A stretch of 64,000 nt of DNA, taken from assembly GCA_948144175.1 (NCBI GenBank), contig CANXME010002425.1, positions 124,001-188,000 of the forward strand, in the 5' to 3' direction. The translations under genes were made by a program, and so were the position numbers. Positions 42,666 through 52,868 of the stretch are shown piece after piece. This DNA is from Closterium sp. NIES-65. Taxonomy: Eukaryota; Streptophyta; Zygnematophyceae; Desmidiales; Closteriaceae. Positions within the stretch are counted from its first letter, which is position 1, and each line of letters opens with the position of its first letter. Below the pieces are notes generated by a model. That model ran no database searches. It saw only the letters and a program-made list of their open reading frames with translations, and was not told the origin of the DNA.

Positions 42666-45600
42666 ATGTCGCCCGCGATAAACGCGGAGGGAAGGAAGCG
42701 GTGCGAGAGGATCGGGTGTGACGTGTATTTCACGGACGCAGAAAACGACGACACGAGCTGCTGCTACCACCCAGGGGTAAATACACTCACACGCGCTTTG
42801 ACTTATGAGGTGATATACCTTCTTAACCAGGGTTAAAGCAGTCGCGCGTGCCTCTTGTCCCGTCTCAAGAGGCTCTGACGGCCTTGTACGCGAGTTTCTG
42901 TGTCGTGCTGCTGAATTCACCCTGCGTTATGAGTGATCTGCCCCGTCGCTTGTCTCGGCGCGCACCACTTTCCCCGTCGCATGCTCATCGCATCACATGC
43001 GCCGTCGCATGCCCATCGCATCACATGCCCATCGCATCACATGCCCATCGCATCGCATGCCCATCGCATCGCATGCCCATCGCATCGCATGCCCATCGCA
43101 TCGCATGCCCATCGCATCGTATGCCCATCGCATCACATGTCCATCGCATCACATGGGCCATCGCATCGCATGCCCATCGCATCGCATGCCCATCGCATCG
43201 CATGCCCATCGCATCGCATGCCCATCGCATCGCATGCCCATCGCATCACATGCCCATCGCATCACATGCCCATCGCATCACATGCTCCGTCGCAACACCC
43301 ATCGCACATGCACCGTTCTTGAATCCTGCACCATTTGCCTGATTCACCTCATCATTTCTCTCCAATCTAGGTGACTTTGAGTCGACTCAAAAGTTACCTC
43401 ATGCACCATTCCTGGATCCTGCACCATTTGCCTATTCACCTCATCGTTTCTATCCAGTCTAGGTGACTTTGGAGTCGACTAAATCTGCACCGTTCCAGTC
43501 ACCTCAAGCACCGTTCCTGGATCCTGCACCGTTTGCCTAATCACCTCATTATTTTTCTCCAATCTTCCTTCTCCCTTCTTCATGCTCTACTCATTCCACC
43601 CCATGCCCCATCGCATCCCCCATCGTACCACATGCCCCATTCTTCTACGCATGTAATCCACCTTTTCTCTATCCGTTCTTCCTCCCCCCCTGCCGACGCC
43701 GCATGGGGTGTATGGGTTGAAATTCATGGCGTCACGGCTGGGTTGGCATTCATGGTTTGATCGGCCCACAACAACACATCCTGCTGACATCGGCCCACAA
43801 CAACACATCCTGTTGACACCAACTCTCGCATCAGCCGGTATGCTCTTCAGTGGATGCACGGATGAGTGGATGATGCGAGCTGAAGAGATGGGCGGTAGAT
43901 GAAGAGAACTAAGCGAGTGAAGAGGTGAAGAGAGGAAGAGATGGACGGATGATGAGAGATGGCGAGACAAAGAGATGAAGTATATCGAGATGCTTTTATT
44001 AAGAAAATCGACGAGATCAGGAGATCGGCAGATGGTCGATGGCAGATGGGCAAATGAGCTGGTGGCATATCTCTAGATTGAGGGATACTAGTTCCCCCTC
44101 GTCTCTCTTGACCAATTCTTCTTTCCTTCCCATTCCACGACGGCACGAAGGAGTGGACGTGCTGTTAACAGCGAAGCCTACAGTTCTGACTCACTCTCTG
44201 CTCCCGCCCCCTCTCCCCCCTCCGCTCCCACCTCTCAGCCAGTATTCCACGACGGCACAAGGAGTGGTTGTACTGCCACAATCAGCAAAGCCTGAGCGTC
44301 TGAGTCACGCCTTCCACACCCACTCCTCCTCCCACCTCTCAGCCAGTATTCCACGACGGCACCAAGGAGTGGAAGTGCTGCCAGCAGCAAAGCCTGCAGT
44401 TCTGAGTCACTCTCTGCTCCCTCTCCCTCTCCTCCCACACCCCTTTCTCAGCCAATTTTCCACGACGGCACCAAGGAGTGGATGTGCTGCCACAAGCGAA
44501 GCCACGATTTCTCGCTATTCCTCTCCATTCCAGGGTAACGCATCGCATGCAAGCAATCGAATTCACACCAGGGTAATGCATGCGATTCATTCCAGCATAC
44601 CTTGATACCTGTGCGTGATTTTGTCCTTTCTGCATGCCTGCCCTGCCGCCCTCTTCTCTGCCTACGCGTGTCTCTTTTCATTTTTGCTTTAGAGTAACTA
44701 TTTGACTGTGCTTGGTATATATTCCCTGTTGATTCACGCAGCATCTTTGTTCCCAACCTTCTGCTCGTGCCTTGCCCCTTCCCTCTGGGTTCCTTTACAG
44801 CTGCAAGCGAGGCAAGCACACCACTGAGAAACCCAAACCAATCACCCCTGCAGCACCAGCACCAGCACCACCGACGCCATCCCCTGTTCGAGGAGCAGGA
44901 GCGACAGCAGAGGCAGCAACCGCGACAACAGCACCATCAGCAGCAGCAGCAGCAGCAGAAGCATCATCGGTGCAGCAGCAAGCAGCATGCAATCGGTGCT
45001 CTCAGGGCTTCTTCTGTTCTGATCACAGTGCACCGCAAGGTGAGTTACATGGGCATGTGTTGTGCTGGTGCATGCGATCATTATCTTGGTATGCTAGGTG
45101 ACTTGTGTTTCCCTCATAAGACAGTTACTTCAAGAAAATCATTCAATTCTTCTAGCAACGTGGAGTTGCAGCAAACTTCATGCACAATGTGGGAAGTGTT
45201 GGGGAATGTGGATATGTGCGGTTGTAGGGAGTTTTTACCTTCAACAGAGGAGGTTTTAGAGACATTTTCAGATGTGCAGTAGTTGATAACAATGCACCTT
45301 TTTGATGACACCCAACACGTTCTACCTTAACTCTTATTCTCGGTGTTTGATGATTTACGGGCTGTAAGTTTGAAACAACCATTCTTGTAGCTAAGCACGA
45401 ATTATGGTTGTTATGAACTTACAGCTCGTAGCTCATCGAACATCGAAAAGAAAAGGTAGGGTAGAGATTGTCGGGTGTTATCGAGGAGGTGCACCGTCAC
45501 CAACTGCTGCACATCCAAAATTATCCCTAGAACCTCCTATGTTAGATGTTCGATTGCCAGTCGATTCTATTGGCTGTAGAATCCATTCAAATTCGATTGC

Positions 45601-47037
45601 CACTCGATTCTATTAGCTGTTTGATACCTCAACAACTTCACTCCCTCTCTCCCCTCCCTACACTACACCCTGCAGCTTCATCTGCTGCTGCTCCCCCCCA
45701 GCCCTCCCGACCGCCGTCGTGGGACATCAATGTGGAGCGCACGTGCAGCAACAAGGGGTGTGGCGCCAAGTACCGGGAGATTGACAACAGCGATGGCGCC
45801 TGCAAGCACCACCCAGGGCCTGCTGTTTTCCGCGACAGAAAGCGAGGGGTGCGTTCAGGGTTGTGGGGGGTATTTGAAGTACAGGGTTTAAGAGGGCGTA
45901 TTGTGCAGCAACAAGGGGTGTGGCGCCAAGTACCGGGAGATTGACAACAGCGATGGCGCATGCAAGCACCTCCTGGGACCCGCTGTTGACTTTTGAGTCG
46001 ACTCAAAAGTCATCTGGGACCCGCTGTTTTCCACGACAGAAAGTGAGGGGTGTGTTGAGGGTGGCGGGGTGTGTTGAGGTTGGGGGGTGTGTGTTGAGGT
46101 TGGGGGGGGTGTGTTGAGGTTGGGGGGGGTGTGTTGAGGTTGGGGGGTGTGTTGAGGTTGGGGGGGTGTGTTGAGGGTGGTGGCGCGAGTTGAGGGTGCA
46201 GGGGTAAGTGCATTTTGAAGGGGTGAGTCCGTTCAGTGAAGGGAGGGGTGACCTTGAACAGGAGGCAAGTGAGGTGCGAGTGTGCGAGGATATGTTTGTT
46301 GCGCTGCATGCCTTTGTAAGTGAGGTGTAAGCACAATACTCGGACAAGTTGTGACACTTGGAAAAGAGATAAGCAATGGGTTGGTCACATCATCAAGTGC
46401 AGTAAGCACATAAATTGGAGTGTGCGAGTGGATTGCTGGTAAGTAGCCTTAGTCACCCTTCCTCGTCTGCTCATGCTCATGCCCATGCTCTCACCCACCA
46501 CTCCTTTCCCCACCTCTGCACCTGTTCGCTTTTTCCCAATGGCAATGCTGCAGAGTAGCTGTGAGTAATTTATAGTGAGTTCCTTGCCGTTCCTTCTGTG
46601 CCAATCCTGGTGCTTACACCCATCATCGTGCTTCCACCCCTTCATTCCCCCCCGTCCCCTCTCCCTCCATCCATTTCTTCTCCAGTGGCAATGCTTCGGA
46701 GTATGTGTGAATGATTTTGATGAGTACCTTTCTGTTTCCTTTCTCCTCTGCCCATCCCGGTGCTCACACCCATCATCATGCTTCCACTCCTCCTACCCGT
46801 CCACCAGTCTCTTCTTTTCCAGTGGCAATGCTGCGGAGTATTTGTGAATGATTTTGATGAGTTCATTGCCGTTCCTTCGTTCACAAGCCACCTCCCCCAC
46901 CTCCCCTCCACCCCCTCTCCTTCCCCCACCCGTGTCTTCTTTTCCAGTGGCAATGCTGCGGCGTATTTGTGAACGATTTTGACGAGTTCATTGCCGTGCT
47001 GCCATGTGCTACTGGCTGGCACTCTGACGAGGTGTAG
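42666..47037 (+). CDS. RAR1: RAR1-type CHORD protein (5 exons)
   Basis: Exons I infer: 42666-42776, 44452-44534, 44801-45039, 45676-45848, 46948-47037. They total 696 nt (231 aa), all phases closing; land-plant RAR1 is of similar size. CHORD-I (about aa 13-76) shows CERIGCDVYFTD, CCYHPG, FHDGTKEWMCC, HKRSHDF and CKRGKHTTEKP. The plant-specific Cys/His motif CNRCSQGFFCSDH is at 128-140. CHORD-II (168-225) shows CSNKGCGAKY, ACKHHPGPAVF, RKRGWQCC, FVNDFDEF and PCATGWHS. The linkers are Ala/Pro-rich. RAR1 is a zinc-binding HSP90/SGT1 co-chaperone that stabilises NLR immune receptors in land plants; its role in an alga is not settled. No CS domain is seen, as expected for plants. Introns hold exon echoes, a minisatellite, a foldback element and palindromes. 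Confidence 0.92.
42985..43295. repeat. 16-bp minisatellite (ATGCCCATCGCATCGC)
   Basis: About 18-20 tandem copies of a 16-bp unit lie in intron 1 of RAR1, with ATCAC/ATCGC variants. The unit carries GCATGC-type palindromes. It gives long false frames rich in His, Pro, Ser and Met. Confidence 0.93.
43300..43570. repeat. Three direct repeats separated by two palindromes
   Basis: Three copies of a 60-65 bp unit (GCACC.TTCCTGGATCCTGC ... CTCCAATCT) start near 43308, 43402 and 43505. Between copies 1 and 2 lies AGGTGACTTTGAGTCGACTC plus AAAAGTTACCT, a near-perfect 31-bp palindrome. Between copies 2 and 3 lies a worn version of the same. This is the layout of the 37065 array with a longer direct repeat. 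Confidence 0.88.
44130..44420 (+). repeat. Acceptor-side echoes of RAR1 exon 2 (3 copies)
   Basis: Copies of the exon 2 start (FHDGTKEWxCC) lie near 44135, 44240 and 44340, before the true exon at 44452. Copies 2 and 3 retain CTCTCAG|CC acceptors and could be spliced in phase, but they lose the SHDFSLF part and end in stops or intron. Confidence 0.9.
45236..45556. mobile_element. Foldback (long inverted repeat) element in RAR1 intron 3
   Basis: Two arms of about 145 bases, left about 45240-45386 and right about 45403-45553, pair with roughly three quarters identity. A loop of only about 16 bases lies between them. Matching blocks include GGGCTGTAAGTT / AACTTACAGCTC and GATGTGCAGTAGTTG / CAACTGCTGCACATC. 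It codes for nothing. In the pre-mRNA it would form a very long hairpin. Confidence 0.75.
45893..46050 (+). repeat. Donor-side echo of RAR1 exon 4, carrying a palindrome insertion
   Basis: The exon 4 end (CSNKGCGAKYREIDNSDGACKH onwards to the GAGGGG donor) is repeated downstream of the true exon. Inside the copy lies the palindrome GACTTTTGAGTCGACTC plus AAAAGTC. The 15-bp stretch CTGGGACCCGCTGTT occurs on both sides of it but only once in the true exon (diverged there). This is a clear target-site duplication. Confidence 0.93.
46050..46185. repeat. G/T-rich 19-bp minisatellite
   Basis: About six to seven tandem copies of GGGGTGTGTTGAGGTTG-like units lie in RAR1 intron 4, directly after the exon 4 echo donor. 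The unit seems to come from that donor's own flank (AGGGGTGTGTTGAGG). Confidence 0.9.
46535..46870 (+). repeat. Acceptor-side echoes of RAR1 exon 5 (3 copies)
   Basis: Copies of the exon 5 start (TTTCCAG|TGGCAATGCTGCGG, coding WQCCGVFVNDFDEF) lie near 46540, 46680 and 46818, before the true exon at 46948. All but the first keep a good acceptor. Each then runs into filler (GTTCCTT...) instead of the final PCATGWHSDEV and stop. Confidence 0.9.
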
Positions 47038-47074
47038 ACACAGTATTGCTGTAATTGCTGCCTTTATCAGCCTC

Positions 47075-47570
47075 ATTGGGCTTGAATTGAATCAGATTCG
47101 ATTTGGGCTGTCTGATTCGTCAGACTTAGTACAAATTTATAGTCCGATTAATCAGACTTGGTCCAAAAAAAAACTCTGAAATTTCAGAGTTCAAGAGTAT
47201 AAAAGTCTGATTACACAGAGTTCACATTAATAGGGAAGCTGATGGATCAGCCTAAAACGAGGTGGTGATTGCGCTGCGCGACACCGCTGTCACTGTTTCA
47301 GCTTGACTGACAGGACTGAACTGTACCTGCAGCGCTCATCGCGGCTGTTAGTGCAGGAATACTAGAGTAGGAAAACGCTCATGGATCAGAGTACACTCTG
47401 AGAAAAAGGCTGAAAAATCAGACAAGGCCTACAATTTTTTTTTTTTTTTTCCGAATATTCAGAGTTCACAGCAAAAAGAACTCTGAACTTTCAGAGTTCA
47501 CTAAAAAAAAGGCTGAAATATCAGACTTTTTAAGGAAAATCAGATAAATTTCTCTGACTTCTGGGGGCCT
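47075..47570. other. AT-rich region with TCTGA/TCAGA motif clusters
   Basis: Many short inverted motifs, such as CTCTGAAATTTCAGAG near 47175 and again near 47490, resemble those of the hAT-like element at 41147. I cannot find clean ends. It may be a decayed relative. Confidence 0.35.
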
Positions 47571-49090
47571 GATCATACCGTACCGTTCGGAATTTTTTAT
47601 TATTTTTTCGATTTATTTCATGTCATGTGCCCTTCCTCTGCCATGTTGACTCCATTGTGTGAGGTAACAAAGCTGTGTTGGCCCTTGAAGATGAATTCAG
47701 GTACTTGCAGTGCAGTGCGGTGTTGCTGGAACAGTGTGAGGCGATTCTTTTAGGAGATTCACCAATGTTGGCAATGATATGGTTAAGTTCTACAAATTGT
47801 GTACCTACAAGGAGTACAACAAATGATCATTTATAATATTATGTGCTGGTTACCACATAGAATCAAACCAAATTACTGATGTGGCACGGCATCCGTAACG
47901 AGTAAGGCAGAAATGTCGAGCTGTCCTGTCGGGTGCGAAACAGCCATCAGTCAGGTCCGCCGGTACTGTGCCATGAGCTCAGGTCAACCACAGGCAAGCC
48001 ATGGCGGCGCTGCCTCCACCAACCAGCTTCGCGAGTCACGCTCATCCATTTCCATCCGCCCACAAATCTTCTTTGCAACACAGGATGCTCCAGCATCCAC
48101 GCTTGCGCTCGTGCCTTCCTTCAGCAGATTTTACTTAGACACGAGGCAAACCGATACCTTATCTCTAGTGGACGATCCCTTGCCGCTGTCGCAACCATCG
48201 CGGCGTGATGAAGCCCGCAGCAGCCCTTTTGCTCGGCGCGCTGCTGCTGCTGACATGTCGCGCGGTCCCACGCGTCGAATGCGTGCTTCTCGCCAAGTCC
48301 CAGGGTGCGTGCCGCTGAATCGCGATAACTTGGATTGAATTAGCATTTATGTCTGCTTTATTACGGCCCGGCTCGAGTTCACTCAACCATTCGAGCCGTC
48401 AGAACGCGCCGCTTGAGGTCGAAGCTGCTTCCCGCGGCCGCCGCGTGACGCGCCTCGAGATTAGGTTTAACTCACCGAGCCGCATTGTATAGGAGTCAGC
48501 GGACAAAGTGCACTGCGCGTCTGAGAGTATGTAACAGCGGACACGTGCACTGCGCGTCCGCGGCATCGGCATCTCTCAATGCCATTGCGGCGTGCGAAAA
48601 ATGGCATGTGCCATTTTGGGAATCGCAATGGCCATGAGTCGTGATTTGAGTCGACTCAAAACACGAATCATCATGTGTCATGCCACTGCCATGATTCTCG
48701 TCAACAGATGAGACACCTGCGTAGTCATAACGACGATCGATTCGTGCGGAGAATAGTAGTGATCGATAGGGACGAGCGTGGAGGAGTGGAAAGGCGAAGG
48801 AGAGGGGACATCACAAAAATGTGTGCATCTGGAAATCATCTGACCATTTTTTTTTTTAATGCAGGTTTCCAAAAATCGTTTGACAATCATCCAGGAACCA
48901 TCTGAATATCAATTGTATAGCATTTTAGTCAGACCAAATGATTTGCGGATGTTTTGGTAATGGTTTCGCAATGTTTCAATGGTTTGTTTGTCAGATGTTA
49001 ATTGTTGAGACAATAATAAGTTTCCTTAAAAGTGCGTATCACAATCAAAATAGGTTATAGGTCATCGACACAATAGCAATTTTATTTGCA
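47571..49090. other. Intergenic, no gene recognised
   Basis: There is a 141-codon frame at 47913-48338 with no motif. A palindrome TGATTTGAGTCGACTCAAAA sits near 48644-48665 with outward symmetry (TCGTG...CACGA). Otherwise I see nothing here. The end of the Plavaka-like element may lie in this stretch. Confidence 0.4.
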
Positions 49091-50049
49091 TCACCAGATG
49101 AACCTACTGAGTAGCTTCACATCAGAGTCTTTGCAGCATGGGACAACATGCACGATGCTAAGAATGCAATCTGCATCTACAACTGCATAGTTGTAGGGGC
49201 CCTTCGTGGGCAACAGTCGTTTGCAGCCAGTGTACCGGCAGACACGCTGATCCTCCGTGTAATACTCGATGTAAGCGGCCTTTTTTGCCATGCCATCTTT
49301 CACGTAATGGAACAGCATCAAGCAGCGGCCATACCAGCTGGCCCCCTTGCCAGCTGGATTTATGGCTACATCTGAAAAATGCTTTTCAGAAGGGCTTGCT
49401 TTGACAAACTGCCCCTTCTCGGTCCACTCCATCCTGTCGTGCGGCGGGATTGCCATGGCAGTGTGCACCTGCGAATAGGCAAGCAGGGATCGCAGCACAA
49501 CAATGGAAGGTTGTGTTAGGGTTTTTAGGGATGGGGTGCTGACTGGTGCGTCGATACAACAGGATGACATTCCTGGTTTGGGCCCATTACAACGATGCTG
49601 CCCGCGTTTAACAGGACTATGTGGCAGTGGCAATTTGCATTGCACTGTGCTCTGTATTGATTCTCACATTGAGCACTTGGTCGCGGATTCCCTCCCTGGC
49701 CAGCCGCTTCTTCAAGCAGCCCATCGCTTCATCTCCGTGAACAAGGACATAGCTCCTGAACACATCATCCGTGATCTGCCCCACGGTCATCTTCTTGTGT
49801 GTCTTGGTCAGCACCCGACGCCCAAGCATGCAAGCCTGGGTAGGAGGGTGATGGATGCATGGTGTACATGGGGGGCAGCAGGATAGGGGCAGCACTTGAG
49901 TACAATGGGGGCAGCAATGAGAGGGAGCAGGGATTAGGGACAAACGGGAGAGTGGAGTGGGGGAATTCGAGAGGTCAAAGGGTGCAGCAAGAGGAGGGAG
50001 CATAGGTGGAAAAGTGGAAATCAAGGGAGGGCGAAGGAAAGACAAATGG

Positions 50050-50430
50050 GCAGGAGGGTTCAGGAAGTGTCATGGATGGACAGATGGGTTTATGGGGGGG
50101 AGAACGAGGGGGCTACGCGTTTAGCAGGACGGAAGTTCATGGGTGGACTAGTGGGGGAGCATTGGGGGGCATAACGATGGATAACAGATGGGGCCGGGGG
50201 AGGGTCATGGGTGGATAAGTGGGGGAGCATGTGGTGGCAAAACGGGATGTGAAGGGTGGCAGCTAGTGGTAGGTTGATGGGTGGACAAGATGGTGAGCAT
50301 GTGGATGCAAAACGGGATGTCAAGGGGGGCAGTTGGAGGAAGGGTTAGGGTGGACGACATGGGGAGCATGTCCACACGGAACGGGATGTCAAGGCGGGCA
50401 GCTGGAGGAAGGTCCACTAGTTAACAAGTG
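50050..50430. repeat. About 70-bp minisatellite in a transposase intron
   Basis: Four to five diverged units of about 70 bases, built on GGGGGAGCAT...GGATG...GGTGGACAA, lie in a minus-strand intron of the Plavaka-like gene. Confidence 0.8.
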
Positions 50431-50999
50431 TGGGAGCAGGGCTTCAAGACGGAATGCCAATGGTTCAGCTTAGCAAGAGGAGGGACCAATTGGGCTCAGG
50501 AGTAGAGGCCGTGTTTAGGCCAAAACAATAGGTTATAGAGGGTAGCATGCGGAAGGAGCTTGCGGGGACCTTTGGCGGGCAAGATCGATTTCAATGTGTA
50601 CACAGGCTCACCTCCTTCATGGCTGTCTCGTAGGTTTTGTCCCCGCCGGAGGCCCTAGACAGCTGTCGAACAACGGCTTGCTCGATATGCTTCTTCACAA
50701 TGCAATCTTCCACACCCTTCCATTTGGTGCCACGGGAAGGGCGCTTCACTGTTGTCTTGTGGGACTGCTCGTACCGGTTCGACGAGTACTCCTGTGGCAA
50801 TCCCCGTGCACGGATCGTCGGTGGCAGGTGCGATACAAGATGTACCTTGATAATAAGCCACTTCGACTTCTGGTTGTCGAACGCTAGGACAAGCGCATCG
50901 ACCATCCTGAATGGGATGTGTTCGGGTGGATTGAAAGATATGGGATTGGGGCATTGGGGTGGTGGGGAGGTGTTTAGAGTGATTAAACAACATACATTG

Positions 51000-51420
51000 C
51001 CCCAACCCCACTCTCAAGTGTTACTACCCTCTCTCATCCCCTCACCCCTCCTCTCATCTCCCCCTCCCCCCCCCCCTCCCTCGTCCCCTCCTTCCCTGTA
51101 ACTGCCCCTCCATTCCCTCACTCTGGGCCCCTCCTCTCGTCTTTATGCCCCTTCTTTCCCTCTCTCAGCGCATCTCTCCCTTCCTCAGCCCCTCTTTCCC
51201 TCTCCCGGCCCCTCTTTCCCTCTCCCGGCCCCTCTTTCCCTCTCCCGGCCCCTCTTTCCCTCTCCCGGCCCCTCTTTCCCTCTCCCGGCCCCTCTTTCCC
51301 TCGCTCTGCCCCTGCTTCCCTCACTTTGCCCCCCTTTCCTTATCTTTGCCCTTCTTCCCCCTTTCTCAGCCCCTTATTTCCCACACACGGCCCCTTAATC
51401 CCTCCCTTGATCCCTTCAGC
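51000..51420. repeat. Pyrimidine-rich array with a 20-bp core unit
   Basis: Six perfect copies of CCCCTCTTTCCCTCTCCCGG (about 51187-51300) lie within looser CCCCTCCTTCCCTCACT-like repeats. It is purine-rich on the transposase strand, in an intron. Confidence 0.88.
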
Positions 51421-51839
51421 CTTACTAACCCTCCTTCTCTGTGCGCAAGGCACACATATCCATTCACACTAGACTTACTCGCAGGAGACCTCCTCCATGC
51501 GCTCAAGCGTGGCATCGGTATGATACTCTGCCCAGATAAACTCCTTGTACCATTCCGACATGATCGTGACGGCATGTCGAATATCGGCGCGCTTGGGGAG
51601 GTCGATGATGAGGGGCAGCACTTGCATCATGGCACGGTGCTCCGACGCTGAGAAGCAGGCCGTCGTGGTGAAGTATGCCCATGCGGATGGGAGTCACAGC
51701 AGAGACGCAGGAGTCACTGCCTTGAGAATCTTGTAGCGTCTGCACGTACGGGATGCAATAAGGGCCGGTTTTGGGGGTGTGAGGCGGGTGGGGTGGGGAA
51801 GGGAGGGGGGCTGGGGAGGGTGGGGGGAGCGGGGGGGTT

Positions 51840-52715
51840 TAGTAGTTAGGTGCATCAGATCGCACCTCATCTCCCCGCTGTCTCTCTCTCAGTGCATCCC
51901 TTTCCGTCCTATGCCCCACTTTCCCATACTCTATGCCTCATCATTCCTCTCTCTGCCCTTCGTTCCCTCGCTCCGCCCCATGTTCTCCCCTCTCCGCCCC
52001 TCGTTCGCTTTCTCTTCCCCAATTTCCCTCTCACTGCCCCACTTGGTTTTGGAACAGCCGCAATCTCCCTTTCTCTCTGCCCAACCTTACCCCATCTCTG
52101 CCCCTCCTGCCTGCTCTCTCCCAGCAATCACTTCTCGCTGCCCCTCCTTCATCTCTCTGCCCCCCCCTCCCTGTCTGTCCCGAATTCCCTCTTTCTGCAC
52201 CACTTCCCCCTCTCTCCACCCCGCATTCCTCCCTGGCTCTATACTTGACGCATTCCTCCATCGCTGCGACTAATTCCCTCTCTCTTCCCTACATTCCTCC
52301 TTATGTGCTCCCTCTCTACCCCGCATTACCTCCTCCTCTCAGTCTCTTTCCCTCTCTCTACCTGCCATTCCTCCTTAGCCCCTTATCTTTCTCTCTTCCA
52401 GCGCCCTCCATTCCTGCTAGATACCCCTCATGGACTCTCTCTGCCCCTCCTACCCTCTCTCTATCCCGCATTCCCTCTCTCTACCCCGCCCTCCCTAACT
52501 CTCTCTGCCCCACTGTCCCCGTCCATTCCCCCTCCCTCGTTCCCACTTCACGCGCCTCCTCTCACTCTGCCTCGAAGTCACTTCTCTCTGCACCTCCTGC
52601 CTTCTTTGCCCCGCATTCGCTTATCGCTGCCCCCCCTTCCATCCATCTCCCCCTCCTTCCCTCAATGTGCCCCAAATTACCTATCTCTGACCATCTTCCC
52701 CTCTCTCTGCCCCAA

Positions 52716-52720
<5 letters not shown>
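51840..52720. repeat. C/T-rich degenerate tandem region
   Basis: Loose 25-35 base repeats of the type CCCCxCATTCCTCTCTCTGCC run up to the CT dinucleotide array. No coding sense on either strand despite open frames. Confidence 0.8.

Positions 52721-52792
<72 letters not shown>
52719..52792. repeat. (CT)n microsatellite
   Basis: About 36 CT units abut the 3' end of the LINE. On the LINE strand it reads (AG)n, so it may be the LINE's tail or the site it entered. A second, shorter CT tract lies beyond the LINE's other end at 57909-57935. Confidence 0.95.
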
Positions 52793-52793
<1 letters not shown>

Positions 52794-52868
52794 ATGGTCC
52801 GTATATTGATATGGCAAAAAGGTACAGACATATAGTTCCACGAGCATGTGAGATTCAGACTAATCCCT

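Noticed and set aside
42848-43374. His/Pro/Ser/Met repeat proteins
   Set aside because: They are frames of the 16-bp minisatellite inside RAR1 intron 1.
47913-48338. 141-codon plus frame
   Set aside because: It has no motif, signal, splice support or conserved pattern, and codon use does not stand out.
51779-52835. Pyrimidine-rich frames of up to 300 codons
   Set aside because: They are translation of degenerate CT-rich satellite with (CT)n; no biological sense on either strand.
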